Under the pieces are notes generated by a model. The model was not told where the DNA came from. It saw nothing but the letters and a program-made list of their open reading frames with translations, and made no database searches. From Paracoccaceae bacterium (lineage in GTDB: Bacteria; Pseudomonadota; Alphaproteobacteria; Rhodobacterales; Rhodobacteraceae): DNA of 64,000 nt. The stretch spans positions 124,001 through 188,000 of the forward strand of contig WKFI01000019.1 of NCBI GenBank assembly GCA_014872875.1, in the 5' to 3' direction. Below are positions 8,954 through 18,297 of this stretch, one piece after another (within the stretch, counting starts at the first letter, position 1; each line of letters begins with the position of its first letter). A program made the position numbers and the translations under genes.

Positions 8954-9852
8954 AGCTTTCGACTGACAACACGATGCTGGCAATTATCCTGTCCTTGCTG
9001 GCCATCGTGCTGTTCGACCTGATGGGTCTGATCATCAAGCACCTGTCCGATGACTATAGCGCGTTTGAGCTTTCGGCCTGGCGTAACCTGTTCGGGCTGA
9101 TCCCCAGTTTCATTGCGCTTTGGTCGTCGCGCAGCTGGCATCAGGCCGGGCGTCAATGGAAGATCAGGCAATGGCCCCTTGCCTTATTGCGGGGCGTCTA
9201 CGTTACCTTTGCGCAAGTCCTGTTCTACTTTTCATTGGGCCAGATGGCGTTTGCGACAGCCTCGACTATCACCTACGCCAACGCCTTCTTCATGACGGCC
9301 CTGGCGGTGCCCATGCTGGGCGAGCGGGTCGGTCTGATCCGATGGAGTGCTGTCATGTTGGGATTCGCCGGGGTGATGATGGTGATGGGCCCCGGCAAGG
9401 AGAGTTTCTCCCTTTATGCGCTGGCGCCTTTAGGGGCGGCATTCCTCTATGCCCTGGCGGGTGTATCTGCCCGGCAACTTGACCCAGAGCTTTCAACCCC
9501 TTTGGTCAACCTTTATTCGGCGGTCACCGCGATGATCGGCGCGTTCCTCCTGACATTGGTGACCAGCGGTTTCTCACCGCTTGCCAGCCTTTCAGATTTG
9601 GGATGGATCATCGCCATGGGTGGGTTCGGCGGGACTGCCGTACTGCTGCTGGTGACCGCGTTTCGTATGACCGAACAGAGCAACCTGGCCCCGTTCAGCT
9701 ATTTCGGTATCCCCATTGCCTTCGTCATGGGCTGGGGGTTTTTCGGCGAAAAACCCTTTGGCGATCTGTTTCCGGGCGCCATCCTGATCGTCGCTAGTGG
9801 TTTGATGGTGATCTGGCGCGAACGTCGTCTCACGCGGTCCTCCTTGGACTGA
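8950..9852 (+). CDS. EamA-family (DMT superfamily) transporter
   Basis: Roughly 300 residues with ten predicted membrane helices arranged as two EamA repeats. The first repeat ends near AVPMLGERVGLIRWSAVMLGFAGVMMV, the second near FGEKPFGDLFPGAILIVASGLMVIW. Such proteins export or exchange small metabolites. The ATG at 8950 makes an ATGA overlap with the membrane protein before it and is preferred to an in-frame TTG at 8917. The gene converges on pncB with a 42-base gap. Confidence 0.9.
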   Translation: MKLSTDNTMLAIILSLLAIVLFDLMGLIIKHLSDDYSAFELSAWRNLFGLIPSFIALWSSRSWHQAGRQWKIRQWPLALLRGVYVTFAQVLFYFSLGQMAFATASTITYANAFFMTALAVPMLGERVGLIRWSAVMLGFAGVMMVMGPGKESFSLYALAPLGAAFLYALAGVSARQLDPELSTPLVNLYSAVTAMIGAFLLTLVTSGFSPLASLSDLGWIIAMGGFGGTAVLLLVTAFRMTEQSNLAPFSYFGIPIAFVMGWGFFGEKPFGDLFPGAILIVASGLMVIWRERRLTRSSLD

Positions 9853-9894
9853 CGCGCACGAGAAATTTCGCGAGTTCTCTCCCCACCACCAGCG

Positions 9895-11184
9895 TCACAC
9901 GATCACGCCAATGGCCTCTTGCCGACCAACCCCGAACACGCGCTTATAGCGTTCGATCTCTGCTGCTGGTCCCATAGCCTTTTCAGGATTGTCCGACAAT
10001 TTGACCGTCGGACGACCATCCGCCGAGACCGCCTTGCAAACCAGAGAGAACGGCGCCAACCGATCCTGCGCCACCAAACCGCGGAAATCATTTGTCAAAA
10101 GCGTACCCCACCCAAAGGAAACGTTGACGCGACCGGCAAACTGTTTGCTCAGGTCCTCGATCTGGGCGACGTCCAAACCGTCGCTGAAAATGACCCGCTT
10201 CTGGGTCGGATCTTCGCCGCGGTCTTTCCACCATTGAATGGCAATCTCCGCGCCTTTGGCGGGTTCACCACTGTCGATCCTTATCCCGGTCCAGCCTGCC
10301 AGCCAATCCGGCGCGTGCTCCAGGAATCCCTTGGTGCCATAAGTATCCGGCAGGATGATCCGCAGATTGCCCTCGTGTTCTTCGTGCCAGTCGCTCAGCA
10401 CGTCATAGGGCGCCTGGCCCAGCGCCGCGTCGCTTTCGGCCAATGCCGAATAGACCATCGGCAGCTCGTGTGCATTGGTGCCGATCGCCTCGACCTCGCG
10501 GCGCATGGCGATCAGGCAGTTCGACGTTCCGGTGAATTTCTCTCCCAACCCTTCGATCATCGCTTGCACGCACCAGTCCTGCCACAGGAAACTGTGCCTG
10601 CGGCGAGTCCCGAAATCGGCAATCGATAGCGTGTCGATCCCGCGCAGGCGTTCGATCTTTTCCCAAACCCGTGTCATCGCCCGGGCATAGAGCACCTGAA
10701 GCTCGAACCGGCCCATGTTGTCCAGAACCGCCCGGCTACGCAGTTCCATCAACACGGCCAGCGCTGGAATCTCCCACAGCATCACCTCGGGCCAGCTGCC
10801 CTCAAAGGTCAGTTCGTACTGATCGCCGCGACGCTCAAGGTGATAGGCAGGAAGGCGCAGGTTTTCGAACCACTCCATGAAATCCGGGCGGAACATCTGG
10901 CGTTTGCCATAGAAGGTGTTGCCCCGCAGCCAGGTGCTCTCCCCACGGCTGAGGCTGAGCGAGCGGATATGATCCAGCTGTTCGCGCAGTTCCCCTTCGT
11001 CGATCAGCTTGGCCAGCGGGATATGCGTAGATCGGTTTATCAGCGAAAACGTAACGCTGGTGTCGGGCTTGTTGCGGAACACCGACTGGCACATCAGCAG
11101 CTTATAGAAATCGGTGTCGATCAACGATCGGACAATCGGATCGATCTTCCATTTGTGGTTGTATACGCGGGTTGCGATATCCAC
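9895..11184 (-). CDS. pncB: Nicotinate phosphoribosyltransferase
   Basis: The 429-residue enzyme joins nicotinate and PRPP to give nicotinate mononucleotide (Preiss-Handler salvage). The family opening DTDFYKLLMCQ is at residues 23-33, and the regulatory phospho-histidine is H197 in ADFGTRRRHSF. The PRPP region IRIDSGEP and FGWGTLLTND are also present. The start is GTG, preceded by GGGAGAG. It lies 105 bases downstream of pncA on the same strand, so nicotinamide is converted to nicotinate and then to the mononucleotide by adjacent genes. Confidence 0.97.
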   Translation of the reverse strand: MDIATRVYNHKWKIDPIVRSLIDTDFYKLLMCQSVFRNKPDTSVTFSLINRSTHIPLAKLIDEGELREQLDHIRSLSLSRGESTWLRGNTFYGKRQMFRPDFMEWFENLRLPAYHLERRGDQYELTFEGSWPEVMLWEIPALAVLMELRSRAVLDNMGRFELQVLYARAMTRVWEKIERLRGIDTLSIADFGTRRRHSFLWQDWCVQAMIEGLGEKFTGTSNCLIAMRREVEAIGTNAHELPMVYSALAESDAALGQAPYDVLSDWHEEHEGNLRIILPDTYGTKGFLEHAPDWLAGWTGIRIDSGEPAKGAEIAIQWWKDRGEDPTQKRVIFSDGLDVAQIEDLSKQFAGRVNVSFGWGTLLTNDFRGLVAQDRLAPFSLVCKAVSADGRPTVKLSDNPEKAMGPAAEIERYKRVFGVGRQEAIGVIV

Positions 11185-11289
11185 CGCCGCTCTCCCGAAA
11201 CTATCCTGACCTGGACTGTCAGAGAAGGTGGGCTGACGCGGGAAGTCAAGTCCGAACCAGCCGACAAGCTCCTGCAGGCAAGCGCGAAT

Positions 11290-11883
11290 TTACAACAAGG
11301 TCACCCCTGCCCCGCGCATCGCGTCAAGCGAAGTCTGCAGCGAACCGTTCAGGTCTATGCCCCGGCAAGCCTCCAGATGTACGGTCACGTCGAACCCCAA
11401 ACGTGCCGCGTCCAAGGCGGAAAACTGAACACAGAAATCCGTTGCCAGCCCGACCATGTGAAGCTGGGACAAACCACGGGTGCGCAGATACCCTTCCAGC
11501 CCGGTCGGCGTTGCCTGATCATTCTCGAAGAACGCTGAATAGCTGTCGATCTGAGGGCGAAAGCCCTTGCGGATGATCAGATCACCATCGGTCCTCAGAT
11601 CTGGATGAAAATCTGCGCCATCGGTTCCCTGAACACAGTGATCGGGCCACAGGACCTGTGGCCCATAAGGCATCTCGACCATGTCGTAAGGCGCTTTGCC
11701 TGCATGGCTGGTGGCAAAGGACGAATGCCCCGCCGGGTGCCAGTCCTGGGTCAGGATTACCGCGTCGTGCTGTGCCATCATCGCGTTCACGCGAGGCACG
11801 ATCGCATCGCCGTCAGGCACCGCCAAAGCACCCCCCGGACAGAAATCGTTCTGGACGTCGATGACGATCAAGGCGCTGCTCAT
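11290..11883 (-). CDS. pncA: Nicotinamidase
   Basis: A 197-residue cysteine hydrolase converting nicotinamide to nicotinate and ammonia. The catalytic triad is D9 (IDVQNDF), K106 (IIRKGF) and C151 (ATDFCVQF). The metal site is D47/H49/H53 in TQDWHPAGH. The ATG at 11883 follows AGGAG and gives the standard MSSALIVIDVQNDF start; a longer frame upstream to 11913 is not needed. It is divergent from trhO and upstream of pncB. Confidence 0.96.
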   Translation of the reverse strand: MSSALIVIDVQNDFCPGGALAVPDGDAIVPRVNAMMAQHDAVILTQDWHPAGHSSFATSHAGKAPYDMVEMPYGPQVLWPDHCVQGTDGADFHPDLRTDGDLIIRKGFRPQIDSYSAFFENDQATPTGLEGYLRTRGLSQLHMVGLATDFCVQFSALDAARLGFDVTVHLEACRGIDLNGSLQTSLDAMRGAGVTLL

Positions 11884-12055
11884 CCGGCTTCTCCTGTGTT
11901 TGCCCAATCCCATCTAACTGTCTGAGCGCGCTTTGCAAACATCTGCCGCGCCCTGACGAGTCAAAAAATCGAAGTCTGAAATACAGGTTTCTTCCATGAA
12001 AATATGGCTCTGCGCCCCCTTGATCCCGCCCGGACATGGTTCTAAGGCCCCTGTT

Positions 12056-12967
12056 ATGTATACGATCGCAGCCCTCTATCACTTCACCCGTTTCCCCGAT
12101 CCTGCCGCCATCAAACCGGCGTTGCTGGATCTGTGCCAAGACAACCACGTCAAAGGCTCGCTTCTGTTGGCGCAGGAGGGGATAAACGGCACCATTGCCG
12201 GCCCCCGTGCCGGGATCGACGCCGTATTGGCGCATGTGAAATCGCTGCCCGGCTGCGCCGATCTGGAGTGGAAAGAGGCCACGGCTGACCACCCGCCCTT
12301 TGGCAAGATGAAGGTGCGGCTGAAGAAAGAGATCGTGACAATGGGACAGCCCGATGTGGATCCCAAGGCGCGCGTTGGCCATTACGTTGAACCCGAGGAC
12401 TGGAACGACCTGATCCGCTCGGATGATGTGGTCGTGATCGACACGCGTAACGATTACGAGGTTGCCATCGGCACGTTCGAGGGCGCAATCGACCCTAAAA
12501 CGGAAAGCTTCCGGGAGTTCCCGCAATGGTGGGAAGACAACAAGGACCGCTTTCACAACAAGCGCGTCGCCATGTTCTGCACCGGTGGCATCCGGTGTGA
12601 GAAGTCGACCAACTTCCTGCTTGGAGAAGGGGTCGACGATGTCTTTCACCTGAAGGGCGGCATCCTGCGCTATCTGGAGGAAATGCCGGCCGAAGACAGT
12701 ACTTGGGAAGGCGAGTGCTTTGTCTTCGACAACCGTGTTTCTGTCGGACACGGGTTGGTCGAAGGACCGCACAAGCTGTGCCATGGCTGCCGTCGTCCGA
12801 TCCTGCCCGAAGACACAAAACGTCCCGAATATGAACATGGCGTGTCCTGCCATCTGTGCATTGACGAAACGTCCGAGGCCGACAAGGCCCGGTTCCGCGA
12901 ACGCCAGAAACAGATGCAATTGGCTCGGGAGCGCGGTGAAGACCACCTGGGCAGCCTGCCGCTGTAA
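12056..12967 (+). CDS. trhO: tRNA uridine(34) hydroxylase, rhodanese family
   Basis: A 303-residue YceA/TrhO-type protein that makes 5-hydroxyuridine at the wobble position of certain tRNAs. It has an N-terminal acylphosphatase-like domain (SLLLAQEGINGTIAG, residues 35-49) and a rhodanese domain (VVVIDTRNDYEVAIGTFEGAI) with active cysteine C175 in FCTGGIRCEKS. A C-terminal zinc-like segment CHGCRRPI...CHLC is visible. The ATG at 12056 gives the usual MYTIAALYHF start, so the upstream extension is excluded. Monocistronic in appearance. Confidence 0.93.
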   Translation: MYTIAALYHFTRFPDPAAIKPALLDLCQDNHVKGSLLLAQEGINGTIAGPRAGIDAVLAHVKSLPGCADLEWKEATADHPPFGKMKVRLKKEIVTMGQPDVDPKARVGHYVEPEDWNDLIRSDDVVVIDTRNDYEVAIGTFEGAIDPKTESFREFPQWWEDNKDRFHNKRVAMFCTGGIRCEKSTNFLLGEGVDDVFHLKGGILRYLEEMPAEDSTWEGECFVFDNRVSVGHGLVEGPHKLCHGCRRPILPEDTKRPEYEHGVSCHLCIDETSEADKARFRERQKQMQLARERGEDHLGSLPL

Positions 12968-13074
12968 CTCCTCAATAGCCACGTCGCAGACAAGCCACCT
13001 TCGTGCCGGTTTCGGCGCGAACAGGCCTGTGTGACGCGTTAGCCTGTCTGGAAACTCGAACGTTCAGGCTGGTT

Positions 13075-14424
13075 ATGACCGATATCCCTTCCCTTTCCGC
13101 TTTAGAACTTGCCCGGCTTGTGCAGGCCCGAAAAGTGACCGCGACCGACATTCTGCGTGACTATCGGGCTCAGGTCGAAGCGCGGAACTCCGAGATCAAT
13201 GCCTTTGTCACTTTGGATTGGGACGCAGCCCACACTCGAGCTGAAACTCTGGATGCGATGGGCGCGAGAGGAGAGTTTGCAGGCCCGCTGCATGGCGTGC
13301 CTGTGGCGATCAAGGACACGTTCGAAACCAAGGGGCTACGTACAACTTGGGGCTCGCGCAGTTTTGAAACCCATGTACCCGACTTTGACGCGCTGCACGT
13401 GGCGCGGCTGAGAGAGGCAGGGGCGGTGATCTTTGGCAAGACCAACGCACCAGAATTTGCCTTCTCCGGCCAGACTTCGAACCTTGTGGCGGGCACAACG
13501 CGCAATCCGCATGATCCATCCCGCACGGTTGCGGGCAGTTCGGGCGGCGCGGCCGCGGCGCTTGCGGCCAATATGACCGCCTTGGCCGACGGTTCGGATT
13601 TGGGCGGCAGCGTTCGCACGCCCGCAGCCTGGTGCGGCGTTGTGGGGTTTCGCCCAACCTCGGGTCTGGTGCCCTACCATCCGAACCCGGCACCGTTTGA
13701 TGGGCTTTATGTGCCCGGACCAATGGCCCGCAATGTGACCGATACCGTCCTGATGTTGCGCGTCATGGCAGGGGCATCACCGTTGCAACCTTTGGGTTTT
13801 TCTGGCGAGATCCCTGACCTGAATACTCTGGACCACGTTTTCCCGGCGGGGCGGATCGCCTTTGCAGCGCTCCCGTTTGGCACCCGCACCGATCCTTCGA
13901 TCCTTGCCGCACTGACCCCGGTTCAGGATCTGTGCCGTGATCTGGGATGGCATGTAGAAGACGCAGCCCCCCCACTCGACGCATTGCATGATTACGCCCA
14001 GCTGACCCGTGGCCTGTCGGCGCTGGGAGTACGCAGAACTCTCAACCCGGACATGTCCTTGGCCGCGCCCAGTTTCCATACGGCCTGCGCAGGAGCCGAC
14101 GGGTTGAGCCTGGCCGATTTCGTTGACTATCAGGCCGTACGGGCCGACGTCTGGGACAAGACGGCACGCTTCTTTGAAACCTATGAATTCGCTCTGTGGC
14201 CTACCTCCAGCGGACGGGCGTTTTCAGCTGATCTGCAGGATCATGAAATCACCGAAGACTGGCGCAATGTCACCCTGTCACCGGTCATGGAGTTGCCGTC
14301 GATTTCCATTCCATTCGGAACCGACCAGGATGGCCTGCCCGTTGGTCTGCATATCTCCGGTCCGAAAGGGTCGGATGCCCGGCTGCTCAGATTTGCGCGC
14401 CAGATCGAAAACGCTCTGACCTAA
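13075..14424 (+). CDS. Amidase-signature-family hydrolase
   Basis: A 449-residue amidase with the Ser-cisSer-Lys triad: K80 (GVPVAIKD), serines about 155-156 (AGSSGGAAAALAAN) and nucleophile S179 (GSDLGGSVRTPAAWCG). It is probably not GatA, because no gatB or gatC is nearby and the C-terminal part is short. The substrate is unknown. The ATG at 13075 is preferred to in-frame positions from 13003 because it fits the family start. Unlike the second amidase at 42094, it has the canonical GGS before the nucleophile. Confidence 0.9.
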   Translation: MTDIPSLSALELARLVQARKVTATDILRDYRAQVEARNSEINAFVTLDWDAAHTRAETLDAMGARGEFAGPLHGVPVAIKDTFETKGLRTTWGSRSFETHVPDFDALHVARLREAGAVIFGKTNAPEFAFSGQTSNLVAGTTRNPHDPSRTVAGSSGGAAAALAANMTALADGSDLGGSVRTPAAWCGVVGFRPTSGLVPYHPNPAPFDGLYVPGPMARNVTDTVLMLRVMAGASPLQPLGFSGEIPDLNTLDHVFPAGRIAFAALPFGTRTDPSILAALTPVQDLCRDLGWHVEDAAPPLDALHDYAQLTRGLSALGVRRTLNPDMSLAAPSFHTACAGADGLSLADFVDYQAVRADVWDKTARFFETYEFALWPTSSGRAFSADLQDHEITEDWRNVTLSPVMELPSISIPFGTDQDGLPVGLHISGPKGSDARLLRFARQIENALT

Positions 14425-14553
14425 ATCCGGCCGGGACAAATTGACCCGATTCTCTTTTCCCAGTCGCTGAAACACCCATCTGTGAGGTCCAGACGCAAAT
14501 TCTGCGGCCCGCCTAACCGGGCTTGCGACAAGCGAACAAGGAGGTAAGGCAGC

Positions 14554-14592
14554 ATGTTTTTCCCGGCCATCCGTTTGAAAGCGCAACATTAA
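14554..14592 (+). other. Possible 12-codon leader ORF upstream of nadA
   Basis: ATG to TAA encodes MFFPAIRLKAQH. It is preceded, nine bases upstream of the ATG, by AAGGAGG, a better ribosome site than that of nadA itself. It sits in the 290-base gap between the amidase and nadA. It could be a regulatory leader peptide or a chance ORF; the residues show no obvious attenuation motif. Confidence 0.3.
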
Positions 14593-14614
14593 TTCAGGAT
14601 ACGCAGGCGCAAGG

Positions 14615-14626
14615 GAACACGTGTTC
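14615..14626. promoter_or_regulatory. Perfect 12-base palindrome upstream of nadA
   Basis: GAACACGTGTTC is a perfect palindrome 89 bases before the nadA start, in the only sizeable non-coding gap of the NAD region. Such a dyad fits an operator for a dimeric repressor controlling the nadABC operon. The regulator is not identifiable here; no NAD-family regulator gene lies in the window. Confidence 0.4.
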
Positions 14627-14715
14627 GCACAACAGCCAAAGCAGGAAACATCCCTTCACCGCAAGCCGCTGAAAGGAAAGATTGTTTCTTCTGGTACCCA
14701 AGCGTCAATTCCTCT

Positions 14716-15807
14716 ATGCACTCGTCCACCTTTCAGTTTGCGGGGATCCAGCCGTTGCTCGACCTGACAAATATCCGCTCAACGCTGGCGGATCACTATG
14801 ACCTCAGCCCTTCGCCCGAACTTGCTGCCTCCATGCAGGACGTCTACGACCGGATGAGCCGTGTCGTATCGCCGATGGATTGGGCCATCCACGCGCCTTA
14901 TGTGAAGGCGATCGAGGAACTCAAGAAGAAGCGAAATGCCGTCATTCTTGGGCACAACTACATGACGCCCGATGTTTATCACGGCGTGTCCGACTTTGTT
15001 GGCGACAGCCTTCAGTTGGCCATCAAGGCGACCGAAGTCGAAGCGGATGTGATCGTGCAGTGCGGTGTTCACTTCATGGCCGAGACGTCGAAGATCCTCA
15101 GCCCGGAAAAAACCGTGCTTATGCCGGACATGGACGCGGGTTGTTCGCTGGCAGAGTCGATCACCGCCGAGGGGGTCGAAGAAATGCGACGCCGCTATCC
15201 CGGTGCGCCGGTCGTGTCTTATGTAAACACCACGGCCGAGGTCAAAGCCGCCTCGGACATCTGCTGCACCTCGTCCAATGCTGCCCAGATCGTCGCAGCG
15301 ATGGACAGCCATACGGTCATCATGACACCCGACCAGTATCTGGCACAAAACGTCGCCAAAGATGTGCCGCAGAAGAACGTGGTCTGGTGGGAGGGTTCGT
15401 GCATCGTGCACGAGCAATACAGCCCGCAAGATCTGCGCGATTTCCGAGAATGGAACCCCGGCACCCGCCTGATCGCGCACCCCGAATGCCCACCGGGCGT
15501 GGTGGCCGAGGCCGATTACTCGGGCTCGACAAGTGGCATTATCAAGTATGTGACCGACGAAAAGCCGGAAAAGGCGCTGCTGATCACGGAATGTTCGATG
15601 GCATCGAACATCGCCGATGAGCTGCCCGAGGTGGATTTCGTAGGCCCCTGCAACATGTGCCCCTACATGAAGAAGATAACGCTGGAGAAGGTTCTCTGGG
15701 TGCTGCACACGATGGAAAACCAGATCGAGGTCGACCCGGACATGGCGATCAAGGCCCGCCAGTCGGTGCAACGCATGATCGATCTCAGCCGCAAACTGGG
15801 CCTCTGA
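14716..15807 (+). CDS. nadA: Quinolinate synthase
   Basis: The 363-residue [4Fe-4S] enzyme condenses iminoaspartate with dihydroxyacetone phosphate to quinolinate. Cluster cysteines appear in VIVQCGVHFMAETSKIL, AHPECPPGVV and GPCNMCPYMKKITLEKV. The substrate-binding ILGHNYMTPDVYH is at about residues 76-88. It is the first gene of nadABC and is 10 bases from nadB. The start is uncertain: the ATG used has no ribosome site, and an in-frame TTG at 14755 would give a shorter N-terminus beginning at the LLDLTN segment. Confidence 0.96.
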   Translation: MHSSTFQFAGIQPLLDLTNIRSTLADHYDLSPSPELAASMQDVYDRMSRVVSPMDWAIHAPYVKAIEELKKKRNAVILGHNYMTPDVYHGVSDFVGDSLQLAIKATEVEADVIVQCGVHFMAETSKILSPEKTVLMPDMDAGCSLAESITAEGVEEMRRRYPGAPVVSYVNTTAEVKAASDICCTSSNAAQIVAAMDSHTVIMTPDQYLAQNVAKDVPQKNVVWWEGSCIVHEQYSPQDLRDFREWNPGTRLIAHPECPPGVVAEADYSGSTSGIIKYVTDEKPEKALLITECSMASNIADELPEVDFVGPCNMCPYMKKITLEKVLWVLHTMENQIEVDPDMAIKARQSVQRMIDLSRKLGL

Positions 15808-15817
15808 GACGTTTCAA

Positions 15818-17383
15818 GTGAGGGAAACAACCACCAAGCGTGTCGTGATTGTCGGGGCCGGGTTGGGCGCACTGTATGCTGCGCTGATGCTGGCGCCGCA
15901 CCCGGTGGTGGTGATTTCACCCGAACCTCTTGGGGAAGGGGCAAGTTCAGCATGGGCGCAGGGTGGCATAGCAGCGGCCATGGATCTGGCGGACAGTCCC
16001 GAAGCCCATGCCTCGGACACCGAACATGCTGGCGCTGGAACGGTCGATACCGGCGTGGCGCAGATGGTCACGCAGGCCGCCCGGGACCATATCCTGCAAT
16101 TGACCACACTGGGCACGCCGTTTGACCGGACCGAAGACGGTTCCTATGTGATGTCGCGCGAAGCGGCGCACTCCTTTGCCCGCGTGGTGCGGGTCAAAGG
16201 CGATCAGGCCGGAGCCGAGATCATGGCCGCCCTGATCGAGAAGGTCAAAACGGCCTCGCATATCCAGGTGATCGAAGGCGTCATGGCAACCCGGTTGCTG
16301 ACGACAAACAGGGTCGTGGATGGCGTAGTACTGCGATCGTCGCAACCCGGAGGCTCGGAATCGGTCACATTACGCGGCTCAGCCTACCTGCTGGCCGGTG
16401 GCGGTTCCGGAGGGTTGTATGCGCTGACAACAAACCCGCACAGGATCCGCGGCGAGGTCATAGGAATGGCGGCCCGTGCCGGAGCGGTTGTGGCAGACGC
16501 CGAGTTCGTCCAGTTCCATCCTACAGCCATCGACGTCGGCGAAGATCCGGCACCTCTGGCGACCGAAGCCTTGCGCGGCGAAGGGGCTGTCCTTCTGAAC
16601 ACGGATGGCGAACGCTTCATGCAAGCCGTGCATCCCAACGCAGAGCTGGCCCCCCGGGACGTGGTGGCCCGGGCAATCTTTGCCCAGACCCAAGCAGGCA
16701 AAAGACCCGTCCTGGACACACGCGACGTTCTCGGTGCGGGAATTTTGGAGCAGTTCCCGTCGGTCGCAGATGCTTGCCTGCGCAATGGTCTGAATCCGGT
16801 TTCCCAACCAATCCCGGTTGCCGCAGCTGCACATTACCACATGGGCGGCATTGCAGTGGACCAAAGAGGACGGGCCTCTCTGGGTAATCTCTGGGTTTGT
16901 GGAGAGGCCTCCTCGACCGGTCTGCACGGGGCCAACCGGCTGGCTTCCAACGGGCTGCTGGAGGCGTTGGTTTATGCCAGGATCTGTGCGCTGGATATTG
17001 CCGCCGGGCGGACTGAAACTGCGGAAGCGCGCGTGGCTTGCGCGTTGGGCCAGGCAGATGGATCGGCTCCACTGGACGCCATACGACAGCTTCGCCAAAC
17101 CATGACGCGGCATGTTGGCGTCTTGCGCGATGCGGACGGTTTGAAGACCGCCTTGCGCACAATCGACACGCTGGAGCGTGCTCATGGCGCGGATGACAGT
17201 TTCAGAAACATGTGTGCCACGGCAACGATGATTGCTGCCGCAGCCCTGCTGCGCGAAGAAAGCCGCGGCGCGCATTCCCGAACGGACTTCCCCGATCCGC
17301 GGCCCGAACCGGGCCAACGCTCCCGCATCACCCTAACCGAAGCGCTGGCTTTGCGTGACCAATGTGTGAAAGAGACCTCATGA
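15818..17383 (+). CDS. nadB: L-aspartate oxidase
   Basis: A 521-residue FAD enzyme oxidising L-aspartate to iminoaspartate, which NadA consumes. The dinucleotide loop VIVGAGLGALYAAL is near residue 10, SSAWAQGGIAAAMD near 45, the covalent-flavin-free HPTAID region near 232 and the GLHGANRLASNGLLEALVY signature near 370. The start is a GTG at 15818; no upstream ATG exists before nadA ends. The stop overlaps nadC (ATGA). Confidence 0.96.
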   Translation: MRETTTKRVVIVGAGLGALYAALMLAPHPVVVISPEPLGEGASSAWAQGGIAAAMDLADSPEAHASDTEHAGAGTVDTGVAQMVTQAARDHILQLTTLGTPFDRTEDGSYVMSREAAHSFARVVRVKGDQAGAEIMAALIEKVKTASHIQVIEGVMATRLLTTNRVVDGVVLRSSQPGGSESVTLRGSAYLLAGGGSGGLYALTTNPHRIRGEVIGMAARAGAVVADAEFVQFHPTAIDVGEDPAPLATEALRGEGAVLLNTDGERFMQAVHPNAELAPRDVVARAIFAQTQAGKRPVLDTRDVLGAGILEQFPSVADACLRNGLNPVSQPIPVAAAAHYHMGGIAVDQRGRASLGNLWVCGEASSTGLHGANRLASNGLLEALVYARICALDIAAGRTETAEARVACALGQADGSAPLDAIRQLRQTMTRHVGVLRDADGLKTALRTIDTLERAHGADDSFRNMCATATMIAAAALLREESRGAHSRTDFPDPRPEPGQRSRITLTEALALRDQCVKETS

Positions 17384-18228
17384 CCACTGCCATCCTGCCC
17401 GACCTTGTTCTGGAGCCATTGATCCGTTCTGCGTTGATGGAGGATCTGGGTAGCTATGGCGACATCACCACCCGCACCGTGGTGCCGCAAGACAGCACCT
17501 GTATTGCCCGACTGAATGCCCGGGCCGAGGCCGTCGTGTCGGGGATGCAGGTGGCTGCGCTGGCATTCCGTCTGGTTGATCCGACATTGGAGCTCAGAAC
17601 GCTGGTCCAAGACGGTAAGCGTGCGCGCGCCGGCGACACTTTGATGGAAATCACAGGCTCGGCCGCGTCGGTCCTGATGGCGGAACGGGTGGCATTGAAC
17701 TTTGCCGGACGCCTGACCGGGATCGCCACCAAAACTGCCAGTTTTGTCAAGGAAACCCGGGGCACCTCAGCCCGCATCACCTGCACGCGCAAGACCACAC
17801 CAGGCCTGCGCATCGTCGAAAAACAGGCGGTTCTGCATGGTGGCGGGTTCAATCATCGCTACTCGCTGTCGGACGCGATCCTGATCAAGGACAACCATAT
17901 CGCAGCGGCGGGGGGTGTCCGTGCAGTTCTGGAAGCCACCAAGGCCCAGGCCTCGCACATGATGAAGGTCGAGATCGAAGTGGACACGCTGGAGCAATTG
18001 GACGAGGTGCTGACCACTGGCGGTGCGGATGTGGTTCTGTTGGACAACATGGACACCGAGACGCTGAAGCGCGCCGTCGAGATAGTGCAGGAACGGCTGG
18101 TGCTGGAGGCCTCTGGCAACGTCACGCTGGAGCGTATCGCGTCGATTGCCGCGACCGGGGTGGACTATATTTCTTCCGGTGCCTTGACCCACTCGGCCCA
18201 GACTGTGGATCTGGGCCTCGATTTCTGA
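17380..18228 (+). CDS. nadC: Nicotinate-nucleotide pyrophosphorylase (carboxylating)
   Basis: The 282-residue enzyme makes nicotinate mononucleotide from quinolinate and PRPP. Clear family motifs are LMEDLGSYGDITT near residue 20, TRKTTPGLRIVEKQAVLHGGGFNHRYSLSDAILIKDNH, and EIEVDTLEQLDEVL. The ATG at 17380 overlaps the nadB stop by 4 bases; an in-frame ATG at 17362 would lengthen the overlap and is less likely. It ends the nadABC operon. Confidence 0.96.
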   Translation: MTTAILPDLVLEPLIRSALMEDLGSYGDITTRTVVPQDSTCIARLNARAEAVVSGMQVAALAFRLVDPTLELRTLVQDGKRARAGDTLMEITGSAASVLMAERVALNFAGRLTGIATKTASFVKETRGTSARITCTRKTTPGLRIVEKQAVLHGGGFNHRYSLSDAILIKDNHIAAAGGVRAVLEATKAQASHMMKVEIEVDTLEQLDEVLTTGGADVVLLDNMDTETLKRAVEIVQERLVLEASGNVTLERIASIAATGVDYISSGALTHSAQTVDLGLDF

Positions 18229-18254
18229 ACCGACGACTGACGACCAACGTCCAG

Positions 18255-18272
18255 AAAAGTCGCGGCTTTTTT
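18255..18272 (+). terminator. Weak intrinsic terminator after nadC
   Basis: AAAAGT and GCTTTT pair across a CGCG loop and are followed by two more T, 27 bases after the nadC stop. The stem is short with one G-U pair, so termination efficiency may be modest. Confidence 0.5.
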
Positions 18273-18297
18273 CTATGGCCGAAAGGCTCCCGCCTGG

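Noticed and set aside
11813-12982. A 389-codon minus-strand frame opposite trhO
   Set aside because: It also runs into pncA and has no family features; trhO is certain.
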